64,000 bases of DNA from HK1 sp965220535 (GTDB lineage Bacteria > Pseudomonadota > Gammaproteobacteria > HK1), in the NCBI GenBank assembly GCA_965220535.1, contig OZ244833.1, positions 3,410,001 to 3,474,000 on the forward strand, written 5' to 3'. Below, in pieces: positions 56,901 through 60,400 of this stretch. Position 1 is the stretch's first letter. Each line of letters begins with the position of its first letter. The notes under the pieces were generated by a model, which had not been told where the DNA came from, did not search any database, and saw nothing but the letters and a program-made list of their open reading frames with translations. Both the position numbers and the translations under genes were made by a program.

Positions 56901-57438
56901 GTTGACTTCCCAGCCGAGCGCCGATGTGACAGTGATGATCGCTCAGCCGAGTAACACGGACGTGACGGTCGATACCGATCCTGACACGGAGAACGATCAG
57001 AACACGCTGACCTTCACGACATCGAACTGGAACGAGACCCAAGAAGTGACGGTGAGCGCGGCGGAGGACGACGATACCGTCGCGGACAACGTGACCCTGA
57101 CGCTGAGCGCTTCGGGTGGCGGCTACGACGACGTCAGCAAGAACATCGAAGTGACCGTGACCGACAACGACACCCTCGCGCTGACAGTGTCCAGTTCGCA
57201 GGTGGACATCACTGAGGGCGGCACTGCGGGTTCGTTCACGGTTCGGTTGAGCCACCAGCCTGCGGGGGCGGTCTCCGTGTCGCTGTCGAAGACGAACGAC
57301 GACGTCACGCTGACCCCGACCTCGCTGACCTTCGACACCTCGAATTGGAGAGGCTCGAAGAGCGTGAGCGTGACGGCGAAGCAGGACGCCGATGCGGCCG
57401 ACGAGATGACACGGTCACAGTGTCGTCGTCGGGGCTGA
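29938..57438 (+). CDS. Giant secreted Calx-beta-like repeat protein 3 (9,166 codons to a frameshift)
   Basis: One uninterrupted 27.5-kb frame. Residues 1 to about 59 look like a long signal peptide: a basic n-region (RSRFRIDS, SRLIGRWSGRG), hydrophobic YLLTGISALAFSLSASAQA, cleavage before ATPLLL. The rest is roughly 80 Calx-beta-like modules. From about 30.4 to 54.7 kb they run in triads: type A (AKQPPAKDNRTI), type B (EGGSGTFTVKLSSQP) and type C (RNxNFIIVDEGTS, TFTYVLxSRP, TTHADLxIA). From about 54.7 kb they change to the GGGYDGVSESVSVTV type of giants 1 and 2. An Asp-rich insertion (seven Asp, nt about 41148-41168) interrupts one module. No catalytic domain is visible. The frame ends in a non-module tail (MTRSQCRRRG) because one base is missing near 57406; module sequence resumes in another frame. 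The role is probably a very long surface fibre or adhesin; the C-terminal anchor lies beyond the window. Start 29938 has only a weak ribosome binding site. Confidence 0.82.
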   Translation: MILSPPEKSVVALRSRFRIDSLISHIGSRLIGRWSGRGLGYLLTGISALAFSLSASAQAATPLLLSPSTLSVSEGRSGTFTLRLQSQPAGNRTVSAAVSGNRLTVDLDSEQSGNQTTLTFTGGDDGNWDTPRTVTVSVATDGDSADDALTITLSGTDIEQTSMIVNALELVSATRSRGFIVVDEGIVNSQLVLGVPSLIEGDPARTIFLASTHDNLKMGAAAAGPFTKNLTLTFTASSKSQRVYISHEHDDDTETGDQYINYSGIGIASLARTRVRMTDDDLTLTLSPTSLNLNEVDSGTFTVMLEKQPPAKNNRVITFASDNAEITVDTDPGTTGNQNTLTFTGANNGNWNAAQSVTVHTTADADSNDDSATISLTGVGIVAGSLGVATKEPIGLTLSSRSLGIGEGESGTFTVKLASSPSGSRTVNLATSGSGITIDTDSGTAGNQNTLTFTGGGNGNWNTPRSVMISTASDADATDASATINLTGLGITAASATVNVLEIIEAERNVGNSVDAAEGTSTTTFTYVLKSRPSTDRTISMTTSHADLKIAAAGTPDRNLALTFTPANWNQAQTVTLSVAEDSDSTDREESVDITLGPGLSHIAGQNDDLQVQLKDADIALTLSSTSLSVDEAGSSTFTVKLAKQPPAKDNRTITFASSDNRVMIDTDSSQANNQTTLTFTGGDSGNWNDAQEVKISASADGNANDESATITITGTDIVDPGSLSVAIHEIAELILDPSSSMVLTEGTSKTLTVKMKSQTSGNRTVKLSPTSTDITLSPSTLTFTGGANGNWATPQSVTVSLAADADVTDDNETIDITGAGIKGVSLSVSAKEAIAIVRSVNSITVDEGSSYRGRTSFKVRLASQPPATRSLVLKPSTERIVFDRGSNDYVNQITLSFGRFDWNTDRTVMVGANQDGNAMDEDETIDFIGDGIASSAAMDVTIRDDDIPLVVSPSSVSMNYSPKGAVPGRTFNRATFTVKLAKQPPAKDNRLLLVHPPDTSPPYHFTFDPLNSSNTLSFTGGDNGSWNTPQALTITSDKEEADSQDHTSTIRLFTFSDLPGVVEKRITVNVLKKVDLTLSDTSLTMSEGGTKTFTVKLSERTTAARTINLASGNPDVTLSPSSLVFTGGADGNWNTARTVTLTAASDSDKTDDTATIELTGTGIEAASVSVSVSDDDLVGLKLSHTQLTVVETGTGYFTVALDAPAGDKTVNLVSDNTDVSLSPTSLSFDADNWETPQRVTITAAADDDTSTDEVTISLEGALVNTASLRVSVVEPSDGSIVPISSKSSLIIQEAGSDTFTVRLALQPAANLTMTLSSNNANVSLDHETLNFTTDNWNTAQTVTVSVTEDNNTIDDSVTISLGGTGIHPISLSVIALETIRVIRDRGFMIVDEGVHANSFFAIRLASKPTVDRNLRLRASHRDIPLSIGGSVPSRDLVVTFTSENWNIDQRVAVSGLHDEDLVTWNHSIAFSGIGFDPVGGITVQIRDDDMRLTLSPTSLAVTRGNSRTFTVKLAQRPPVGDRTVNVVSNNLEQVLIDTDPDTSGGQSTLVFTRDNWSTPQTVTAIGALGLNDHLDGSATIRFTGTGIAAASMVITARRAVPTRITGLPVNVTEGGSATFSIVPSPVLGRSLDGDRTLTLTSANSHITIDTDPATAGNQSTLTFTGGSAGNWKTPQTVTISAAANSVSTDINAAYSDTMISISGAGVVAADIKQVALLNAIGVVLEPTSMTLRERFDLAGDPGAPSFKIKLASEPILARNVIARSAKVVIRRYVGSGISEAVIAFNRSNWNQYQTISVGTADDLNAVDDNARIDFTGAGIASKKMDVLIRDDDVALITPQPLVVVEGVPRVFTVGLSRQPLAKDNRTIDLKVIGGHGISLDPRTLTFTGADGGNWNTPQAVRLTVATDGSEDDRGADIQFQGGVQVVPYVMKVVIADQTTGTVGVTFSQMPSTVAEGGSATFQIRPDGAAKGTRIIDLESNNDDITLSPKQLTFTSAGGNWVQNQTVTITAATDADLADESVTIMASGAGITTTTESITILDIIKAYRNVNTITAVEGTSTSTFTYVLDSEPLANRTITLATSHADLMIASGGNNASQNLVLTFTPGNWDQPQTVTATVAHDTDATDREETVDITLGTGLAHRSGVDANLRVTLRDEDVPLVLSPTSLNVPEGTSGSFTVRLSKQPVDKTNRTVTLAAPSGSAINPTPTTLTFTGGDAGDWNTPQTVTISTSMDENDVEETETISFTGVGVESASLAVTVTEGIGFTLSKTSLKVNEGGSGTFTVKLSARPGSDRTVNLTSNSTDVTLSPASLTFTAGDDGNWDTVQTVTVNAATDDDTTDDSATITLAGTGITAATVAVTTLESSVVADRSENFIVIEEGSTATFTYVLESQPPADRAIEMRTTHEDLKLATGGATAGRDLTLTFTSENWNQAQTVTLSTLSDDNITDREVHIDFTLVGLTRKQGDDNRLRVMLIDGDTALNILGLPGGGKTLSLTEGSSGTFRAQLGAEPRQRRDANVASSTAGITVSPSTLTFQSGRNWHNDRTVTVNTVADDDSTDNTGSVTLSGGGFVDTTVTVNVLESIVADRNRNNMSADEGTSNATFTYRLLSQPGSDRTISMRTDHADLKIAAGNQTASRDLTLTFTSENWNTPQTVTISVAHDEDGTDRQQRIIFTLGPGLVRNTDRDMGDGRDDHGGLVVNLRDDDVALTLSSTSLDLSEGSSKDFTVKLAKQPPNKQNRTIELAAATGSDSDITFTPNTLTFTGADGGNWNTPQTVMVTAAADDDQTEDRATINLTGTQVVSASLAVAATEGEGVALTLSDVPLPVGEGNNGTFTVKLSKQPASNRTVALASNDSSVTLNPTTLTFTGGSDGNWNSAQTVTVSTTADDDSTDDNVTINLTGNGITDTTASVIVLEPIEAYRNRNFIIADEGVSSTAFTYVLETRPGNNRTIALSTTHNDLKISTGDGTLSQNLTLTFTPDNWNQAQAVTFSVAEDSDTTDRNEYINITLGAGVRHKSSVSHRVRALLRDNDTALILGSTPLNINEGHTGTFTVKLGSQPLWDRNINLASDNADITLNPASLTFSGSNWNTSQTVTVTTVADDDSTDDEASITLNGAGIAEATATVNAFEVIQADRNRNFTFAGEGTSNSTFTYVLRAKPSANRTIGLSTAHADLTIATAGGSPARNLTLTFTPDNWDEAQSVALHVAHDDDAEDRIVNVYSNFGPGLVRASGSGRDDWRLRVRMQDDDVTLALSPTSLDILEGGMRIFTVKLAKQPLNKDNKTITLTAASGGSPDITFSPSTLNFTGGDDGNWNTPQNVTITTVADGDDIDDSATINLTGSGIVSTSLVATAREGLGLTLTNTPLKVEEGETGTFTVKLSSQPNENRTVNLESSSDSVTLSPTTLTFTGGSAGNWNTAQSVTVTAVEDDDSNDETVAIAFSGAGIITTQATVRVLEAIEAFRDKNRIDVHEGTSTATFSYKLNSQPSTDRTIGMRTTHADVTLAAGGGDASQNLTLTFTPENWETAQTVTVSVAHDADADNRNEYVNFTLDPGLSNAQGRFWRLQVVLIDDDVALTLSPTSLTLDEGENGTFTVKLAKQPLNKDNKTVSLAADVTSSSDITFSPNTLTFTGADGGNWNTPQTVSVSALVDGDAVDDSATINLTGSGIESTSLRVDAKEGIGLVLSGVPLNVSEGASGTFTVKLESQPVGSRTINLASNDSSLTLSPTSLTFTGGDDDDDDDNGDWNTPKTVTVNTTTDDDTVDDSVTLSLTGDIGITSASATVNVLELIVVDRNRHFTSVREGTSGGITIFKLQSQPSVDRTLTMMTTHADLTVAAEDGTASRSLTLTFTPDNWSTDQEVTIGVAHDDDATDRTERINFDWGPGLVRRDGLDPYVRVRLLDDDVALTLSPTSLDLSEGSTGTFTVKLAKQPPDKANRTITLASNNADITIDTDTGTTGDQNTLTFTGADGSGNWNVAQSVSIKTTADSDSIDDSATIGLSGVGIVSGSLSVSAKEPIGLTLSGQPLNLNEGDSGTFTVELASQPGGSRTVTLAPSGAGITLDTDTGTSGNQNTLTFTGGNNGNWNSPRSVRVTAAEDDNANDETLTIGLTGIGITAASATVNTLEAIEAERSVGNSIDIAEGASTSTFTYVLKSRPSADRTISMTTSHADIKIAAAGSAAGRSLTLTFTPANWDQAQTVTLSDIPGDNDSSDRDESVDITLGQGLVHASGTNDRLQLRIKDADIALTLSPTSLSIDEGETASFTVKLAKQPPAKDDRTLTFVSTEAGVTIDADPDTAGNQSTLTITGGDDGNWNSAHTVNVSASADANVNDETATINITGTDVVSGSLRVAVYEIAELVFSPRSSLNVGEGASRTLTVRIKSQISGNRTVSLSAPASDITLGKQTLSFTGGADGNWATPQSVTVSHAADTDTTDDIEMIAFTGDGVRSASFRVNALEAVAITRNTNSLSIYEGSEYFQQVSFKVKLSAQPPGSRTLVLRSSTGPGGLVFSEGNRYFYSHEIYLGFDRSNWNVDKTVWVASHNDMDSSDENEHIEFVGDGFASLDRLNVSITDPDVSLVVSHTSLDLTEGDTASFTLKLGSQPPAKDNRTVFYGFVNEDLISYIPTDITLNPRHLVINGGDDGNWNTPQTITVRTSADSDSDDENHTLIFNGALIADVGTATGKRLIINVLEEVGVTPSVTSLTMNEGGSKAFAVKLSKQPSGSRTIDFAASDSDITFNPTSLTFTGGDTGNWNVNRTVTLTAASDSDKTDDSVSVDLTGAGLESASVSVSITDDDPVGLTLSDSQLTITETGLGTFTVRLDAPVSDRTVNIVSNASDVSLSPSSLNFDAGNWNTPQRVTITAAADDDTVDDDVTISLSGSLVNAASLTARVVESSGSVPILSKSSLAIDEGSSQTFTVRLGSQPDGNRAIALTSSNDDLSLSPATLNFTAGNWNSARTVTATAADDSNALDNSVTISLAGTGVHSVSLPATMYETIEIVRDTNFITVDEGVTAGSFFDIRLITKPTLDRKINLRTTHRDIPMSIGNGEPSRNLTLTFTPDNWNVNQRVAVSGLHDEDLHTWNHYIEFSGIGLDPIGRLRVQIRDDDMRLTLSPTSLIISEGGSGTFTVRLATQPPVGNRTVTLASNNSDITIDTDTDTAGDQSTLMFTGGDDGDWATPQTVTVKAARDTDAQDDSATIDLTGTGIAKNSLTVTAQETVSISTTGLPLSLTEGGSGTISVSLSAQPAGNRTLTFTSLHNNLSIDTDTATAGNQSTLTFTGGAGGNWNTPQTVTLSVAANSISSDINTSYSQQMVRVVGTGVFIPAPISRIALFDGVGITLDTASITVDEGTSVSDATAASFRIKLASRPPNTRTVLVESGHDDISVRHPYGPRSAPLTYLAFGQHNWNEYQTIRVYAAHDLDDKDNNEHIDISGTGVVDKRLNVQLKDDDVSLVVPRSLVINEGESKTFTVALSRQPPAKDDKTINMNVLGSGVSITPNTLDFTGGDSGNWNTPQTVTVTTATDGDSNDGAATITFAGDVVVPHNVSVVVADNNVPITLSDVPSSVIEGGTGTFKVKLASAPTVAGQGMTNRIVMLTSNSDDVTLSPSALTFTVGTDGNWNVDQTVTINAAEDDDRTDDLVTITLEGAGLTTATTSVTTVDSIEAFRSANFIIADEGTSTSTFSYVLRSRPRIDRTIQMMTSHADLTIAAGGTAARSLTLTFTSGNWNTPQTVTASVAQDTDAADRDETVNITLGSGLVHTSDRNPNLRVQLRDDDVALTLSPTSLDVVEGNYGEFTVKLSKQPPDKGGRTITLAAADGGSPDITFNPKTLTFTGADTGGNWNTPQTVTVATVRDEDSTDDSKTINLTGDQVVSSSLVVNAKEGVSLVLTGGSPLRVTEGGSGTFTVKLSSQPASSRTVGLTSNSADITSSPTTLTFTRDNWNTAQTVTVSAATDTDTTDDEATITLAGTGIIQAAVTVNALEPVMADRNTNFLVIQEGSTATFTYVLESQPPADRTIEMRTTHDDLKLATGDATASRNLTLTFTDENWNQAQTVTLSTLADADTGDREVHIDFTLVGLSRKQGDDSRLRVILIDGDPPLVLSDTPLSVSEGGSGTFRVQLGARPLHRREVDVASPTAGITVSPSKMIFFGGNNWHNAKTVTVSATTDDNSTDDTATVNLTGSGFADASTTVNVLEPVVVDRNRHFAIVDEGTSGGIVIFKLQSQPSVDRTLKMTTTHADLTVAAAGKAASRNLTLTFTSENWSTDQEVTISVAHDDDATDRTERINFDWGPGLVKRADRNSYVDVRMRDDDIVLTLSPTQLDVPEGSSKDFTVVLAKQPPRKDNRTIALAAATGGSPDITFTPNTLTFTGADTGGNWNVPQTVRVTAAADDDTTDDSATINFTGTGIASASLAVSAKEGVGLTLSGAPLSVSEGGSGTFTVKLSRQPASGRTIGLESSNADVTLSPSTLTFTGGSDGNWNTAQTVTVSAATDEDSTDDSATITLAGAGIVSATAAVTVLELVKAYRNKNFVIVDETTSDEGFTYVLDSRPENDRTISLSTTHDDLKIFVGEDTPSRNLTLTFTPDNWNQPQRVKISVAGDSDAVDSYGYIDAAFNGAVHRSGVYRLQVLMRDSGISLVLEGFPLNVAEGESGTFTVKLSGQPLRGRNITLSEISDDITLSPTSLAFTNANWNTPQTVTVTTSADDDTIDTSALIRLNGDALIQTTVQATIYEVIEAERNKNTVDVVEGTSTSSFTYVLKASPIIPREISMSTSDAGLTLAGSGGGAPSRNLTLYFSTSNWNQPQVVTISAAQDADASDSQESVNITLGDGVAHATGTNDTLTVQVKDDDVALTLSPTSLSVLEGSGGTFTVKLAKQPPNKGDKTIALAAASGSSSDISFTPNSLEFTGADDGNWNTPQTVTVTTTADDDTVDDSATIDLTGAGVASASLTVTARESIGLTLTGVPLKVAEGETGNFTVKLSAQPSADRTVSLASDNSSLTLSPTSLTFTAGSDGNWNTAQTVTVTAATDGNAVDESSTINFTGTGITATSATVSVLEKIRIVRSKNTILVDEGLAPTTDSTFKVKLASRPTLQRELRLTTDHEDVVFSTGNNQTSRTLTLTFTPDNWETDQSVEVQGLEENDDVYDWTHAIGFSGIGLEQIGNVTVQLRDNDMTLTLSSTSLNLNEGENGTFTVKLGGQLNLVGGTRRWDRTINLVSSSTSVTLDPATLAFNGSNWNTTRTVTVTAVSDENSTDEEATLTLSGVGTVSAEVSVNAFELIVAHRSANSIDVTEGKTATFTYVLRAQPSANRTIDLSTTHADLTISAGNASASQSLTLTFTSANWNTPQTVTLHAAQDADANDRTAYVSATLGSGLGRMETGDDRNDERLTVSILDDEITLTLSPTSLTLNEGDDGTFTVMLAKQPPAKDDRTVNLAASGGSDEITFSPSSLTFTGGDDGNWNAAQTVSVSTTEDSDTNDDTKTLSLTGTGIVSSTLVVTAREEIGLTLSGAPLSMSEGGSGNFTVALSARPSHGRTVDLVSSSAAITIDTDPDESGNQTRLTFTGGVGGNWSTPQSVKISAAADTDQSDNTETIDLTGDGITSSTATIYALVPIEIERDRNFIIVPEGTSTSSFKVRLKAQPGRNRMVRLETDHADLTIASGGAASSRNLTLTFTPANWNSDQTVNVSAAHDDDDTDSEQRINFSGVGIALNHTTRRVRAQIRDDDRTELTRSKSSLTLLEGQSTTFTVQLDRRPSNATTITLASDNSDITVTPATLSFTGGDDSDWDTPQTVTVSATADNDAVDDTATINFTGSDFRHASLKVTALEPAALDLSTTTIQVNEGGSATLTVALASQPGGERTIEMASTHADLTLAVGAGDASRSISLTFTRDNWNTAQTVTVAAAEDDDTTDGSEHIDITGAGFSTLPRIAVQMLDNDIPQAVLSKSSLTLADGGSTTFTIKLDRQPLAATTVTLASNNTDVTIDQTSLTFTGGSDGNWDTAQTVTLTAAADSDALDDTATIDLTGTPAFRRASLTATVFEAITLTLSTTTLSLTEGGSKTFTVQLASSPSGSRTVELASNNSDVTIDTDSATAGNQTSLTFTGGSEGNWNTAQTVRVSAATDNDALDNNVTIDLTGTGITATAATVTALEAIAITSSAGSLVIVDEGSDASIKFRLASQPSGNRSLVLRSSHADLTLATGGGSASREITLTFTGGSDGNWGSDQTVSVSAARDADSTTRDEHIDFTGAGFASLSRVTVKLRDEDIALSLSANSLTIDEGGDKTFMVQLTKAPSENVVVSLSQSGTSNPDITIDTDANTGGDQSTLTFTFLDDWDSPRTVKVSAAEDADAVNDIASIELTATGGFYEGASETVSVEVTDDDTRGLMLSASDLEVPEGANATFTVQLKSRPSGDVEVSFSQSGTNNPDVTVDADSEASGDQTKLTFTDSNWNTARTVTVKAAEDVDTEDDDATIALSATGGGYDGVSESVSVTVNENDRGLNLSTRGLTIAEGGSDTFKVSLSTQPSVDVMVTVTQTPNSDVTFDTDPNTSGNQDTLTFTGGGDNWKTGHTVTVSAAEDDDALVESVNITLTASGGNYAGLTGSVSVDVTESDTAALTLSADELTIDEGNSQILEVRLATPPSAASVTVTLSGTANTDVSANLTSLTFDATNWNQDQDVRLSAAEDADSVNDNMTLNLSASGASEYNGVSDSVSVTVRDNDTPALILSDTSLSVDEGGTKDFTVKLRTQPSANVTVTVAKSDQSSNDVTFDTDANTGGDQSTLTFTGGAQGNWNTAQTVTVSAAEDDDPLVDNATLSLSATGGGYDSIAQNISVTVTENDTRALTLSKNELSITEGETTSFTVRLATLPTGNVTLTLSQRGTNNPDITFDTDADEDGDQATLTFTVDGTDDKWDNPQTVTVSAGQDTDTLQDNTTIDINASGADYGSVKNSVRVTVSDDDAPGLTIASDERTDPLGVAEGGSATFTVKLTSQPSADVTVMIAQPSNTDVTVDTDPDTENDQNTLTFTTSNWNETQEVTVSAAEDDDTVADNVTLTLSASGGGYDDVSKNIEVTVTDNDTLALTVSSSQVDITEGGTAGSFTVRLSHQPAGAVSVSLSKTNDDVTLTPTSLTFDTSNWRGSKSVSVTAKQDADAADEMTRSQCRRRG
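30776..40310 (+). repeat. Superblock copy 1 inside giant gene 3
   Basis: The order of modules and their peculiarities in this segment recur in the same order at about 41646-51130. Anchor pairs: EPIGLTLS at 31111 and 41986, the NTITAVEGTSTSTF/NFIIADEGTSTSTF type C modules at about 36081 and 46941, and the THEDLKLATG/THDDLKLATG type C modules about 10.86 kb apart. The offset drifts only from about 10,875 to 10,806 bp. Borders are approximate and the copies are diverged. Confidence 0.75.
41646..51130 (+). repeat. Superblock copy 2 inside giant gene 3
   Basis: Second copy of the large block, directly following the first with a period of about 10.87 kb. It keeps rare features such as the VHIDFTLVGLSRKQGDD and NWHN modules of copy 1 (nt about 37.3-37.6 and 48.2-48.4 kb). 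Borders are approximate. Confidence 0.75.
57400..57410 (+). other. One-base frameshift in giant gene 3
   Basis: The module consensus is DADAADE, one residue, then A/D-T-hydrophobic-T. Here GAC GAG (57400-57405) is followed by only two bases, AT (57406-57407), before GAC ACG GTC resumes the module as DTVTVSSSG in the other frame. Exactly one base is missing. Upstream and downstream frames both encode perfect module sequence, so this is a recent deletion or a sequencing error, not an old gene boundary. Confidence 0.88.
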
Positions 57439-60400
57439 CACCCAAGACGGTGTCGGTGAACATCGCCGACGACGAGACGCTGGCGTTGGTGGTGTCGAAG
57501 GGCAATCAGACCATCGACAGCCTGACCGTCGCCGAGGAGAGCACGGAGACGTTCGATGTCAAGCTCAGTCATGACCCGGTGTCGGATGTGACCGTTTCGC
57601 TTTCGCTGGGGAATGCGAGCACGGACATCACGCTGGACAAGCCCTCGCTGACCTTCACGACCGACAACTGGAGCACGAACCAAACCGTGACCGTGAGGGG
57701 TGTCGATGACGCCGATGCGGCGGACGAGAGCGCCACCATCACTCTCAGCGCACCGGATGTCGACGCCGACAAGACGGTATCCGTGACGGTGACCGACAAC
57801 GAGACGCTGGCGTTGGTGGTGACAACGCCCGCAACCGATGACGCCGACGACAGATTGACAGTCACCGAGGGGAGCACGGGGACGTTCGATGTCAAGCTCA
57901 GTCATGCCCCGGGTGCGGATGTCGTCGTTTCGGTCGCGGAGGAGGAGGAGAGCGACGACATATCGTTGGACAAGACCTCGCTGACCTTCACGACATCGAA
58001 CTGGAGCACGAACCAAACCGTGACCGTGTCGGGTGTCGAGGACGTCGATGCGGGGAACGAGAGCGCCACGATCACCATCAGTCTCGACGCGACGAAGGTC
58101 GACGACGACAAGACGATAACCGTGACCGTGACCGACGACGACCCGGCGGCATTGACGCTGTCGAAGGGCAACGATGACGCCGTGACCGAGGTGAGCGTGA
58201 CGGAAGGCGGCAGCGTCGAGTTCGATGTGAAGCTGGCGACGCAGCCGAGCGCCGAGGTGAGGGTGGCTCTGACGTCGGACGACAGCGACGTGACGGTGGA
58301 CAAGGCTTCGCTGACCTTCTCCACCGGGAACTGGAACACGAATCAAACGGTGAGGGTGAGCGCGGGGGAAGACGACGACACCGTGAGCGAAAGCGTGACC
58401 TTGGGATTGAGCGCCTCGGGCGGCGACTACGGCTCCGTCACCAAAGACCTCACGGTGTCGGTTTCGGACAACGACAGTCCGGGGCTGATGTTGTCGGCGA
58501 CCGAGGTGAGCGTAGACGAAGGTGGCAGCGTCAAGTTCACGGTGAAGTTGACGACGCTGCCGAGCGGGGATGTGACAGTGAGGATCGCCCAGCCGACGAA
58601 CACGGAAGTGACGGTCGATACCGATCCTGACACGGAGAACGATCAGAACACGCTGACCTTCACGACATCGAACTGGAACGCGACCCAAGAAGTGACGGTG
58701 AGCGCGGCGGAGGACGCCGATGCCATCGCGGAGGACAGATTGACCCTGACGCTGAGCGCATCGGGTGGCGGCTACGTTTCGGTCTCGAAGGGCATCGCCG
58801 TGTCGGTGACGGAGAACGACACGGTGGGATTGAGCATCGTGCCTGCGACGGGTTCTCTGTCGGTGGCCGAAGGCAGCGACAACACCTTCACGGTGGCGTT
58901 GGCGACGCAGCCGAGCGCCGAGGTGAGGGTATCTCTGACGCAGCCGTCGAACACGGACGTGACGGTGAGTCCGGCCACGCTGACCTTCGCCGTCTCCGGC
59001 GTCGGCGACTGGAAAACGGCTCAGACGGTGACGGTGAGCGCGGCGAATGACGCCGATGCGGCGGACGACGAAGCGACCGTTGCGCTGGCGGCTACGGGAG
59101 GCGATTACGGGAGCGTCTCCGACAGCGTAGAGGTGAAGGTGAACGACAAGGAGACGCTGGCGTTGGTGGTGTCGAAGGGCAATCAGACCATCGACAGCCT
59201 GACCGTCGCCGAGGAGAGCACGGAGACGTTCGATGTCAAGCTCAGTCATGACCCGGTGTCGGATGTGACCGTTTCGCTTTCGCTGGGGAATGCGAGCACG
59301 GACATCACGCTGGACAAGCCCTCGCTGACCTTCACGACCGACAACTGGAGCACGAACCAAACCGTGACCGTGAGGGGTGTCGATGACGCCGATGCGGCGG
59401 ACGAGAGCGCCACCATCACTCTCAGCGCACCGGATGTCGACGCCGACAAGACGGTATCCGTGACGGTGACCGACAACGAGACGCTGGCGTTGGTGGTGAC
59501 AACGCCCGCAACCGATGACGCCGACGACAGATTGACAGTCACCGAGGGGAGCACGGGGACGTTCGATGTCAAGCTCAGTCATGCCCCGGGTGCGGATGTC
59601 GTCGTTTCGGTCGCGGAGGAGGAGGAGAGCGACGACATATCGTTGGACAAGACCTCGCTGACCTTCACGACATCGAACTGGAGCACGAACCAAACCGTGA
59701 CCGTGTCGGGTGTCGAGGACGTCGATGCGGGGAACGAGAGCGCCACGATCACCATCAGTCTCGACGCGACGAAGGTCGACGACGACAAGACGATAACCGT
59801 GACCGTGACCGACGACGACCCGGCGGCATTGACGCTGTCGAAGGGCAACGATGACGCCGTGACCGAGGTGAGCGTGACGGAAGGCGGCAGCGTCGAGTTC
59901 GATGTGAAGCTGGCGACGCAGCCGAGCGCCGAGGTGAGGGTGGCTCTGACGTCGGACGACAGCGACGTGACGGTGGACAAGGCTTCGCTGACCTTCTCCA
60001 CCGGGAACTGGAACACGAATCAAACGGTGAGGGTGAGCGCGGGGGAAGACGACGACACCGTGAGCGAAAGCGTGACCTTGGGATTGAGCGCCTCGGGCGG
60101 CGACTACGGCTCCGTCACCAAAGACCTCACGGTGTCGGTTTCGGACAACGACAGTCCGGGGCTGATGTTGTCGGCGACCGAGGTGAGCGTAGACGAAGGT
60201 GGCAGCGTCAAGTTCACGGTGAAGTTGACGACGCTGCCGAGCGGGGATGTGACAGTGAGGATCGCCCAGCCGACGAACACGGAAGTGACGGTCGATACCG
60301 ATCCTGACACGGAGAACGATCAGAACACGCTGACCTTCACGACATCGAACTGGAACGCGACCCAAGAAGTGACGGTGAGCGCGGCGGAGGACGCCGATGC

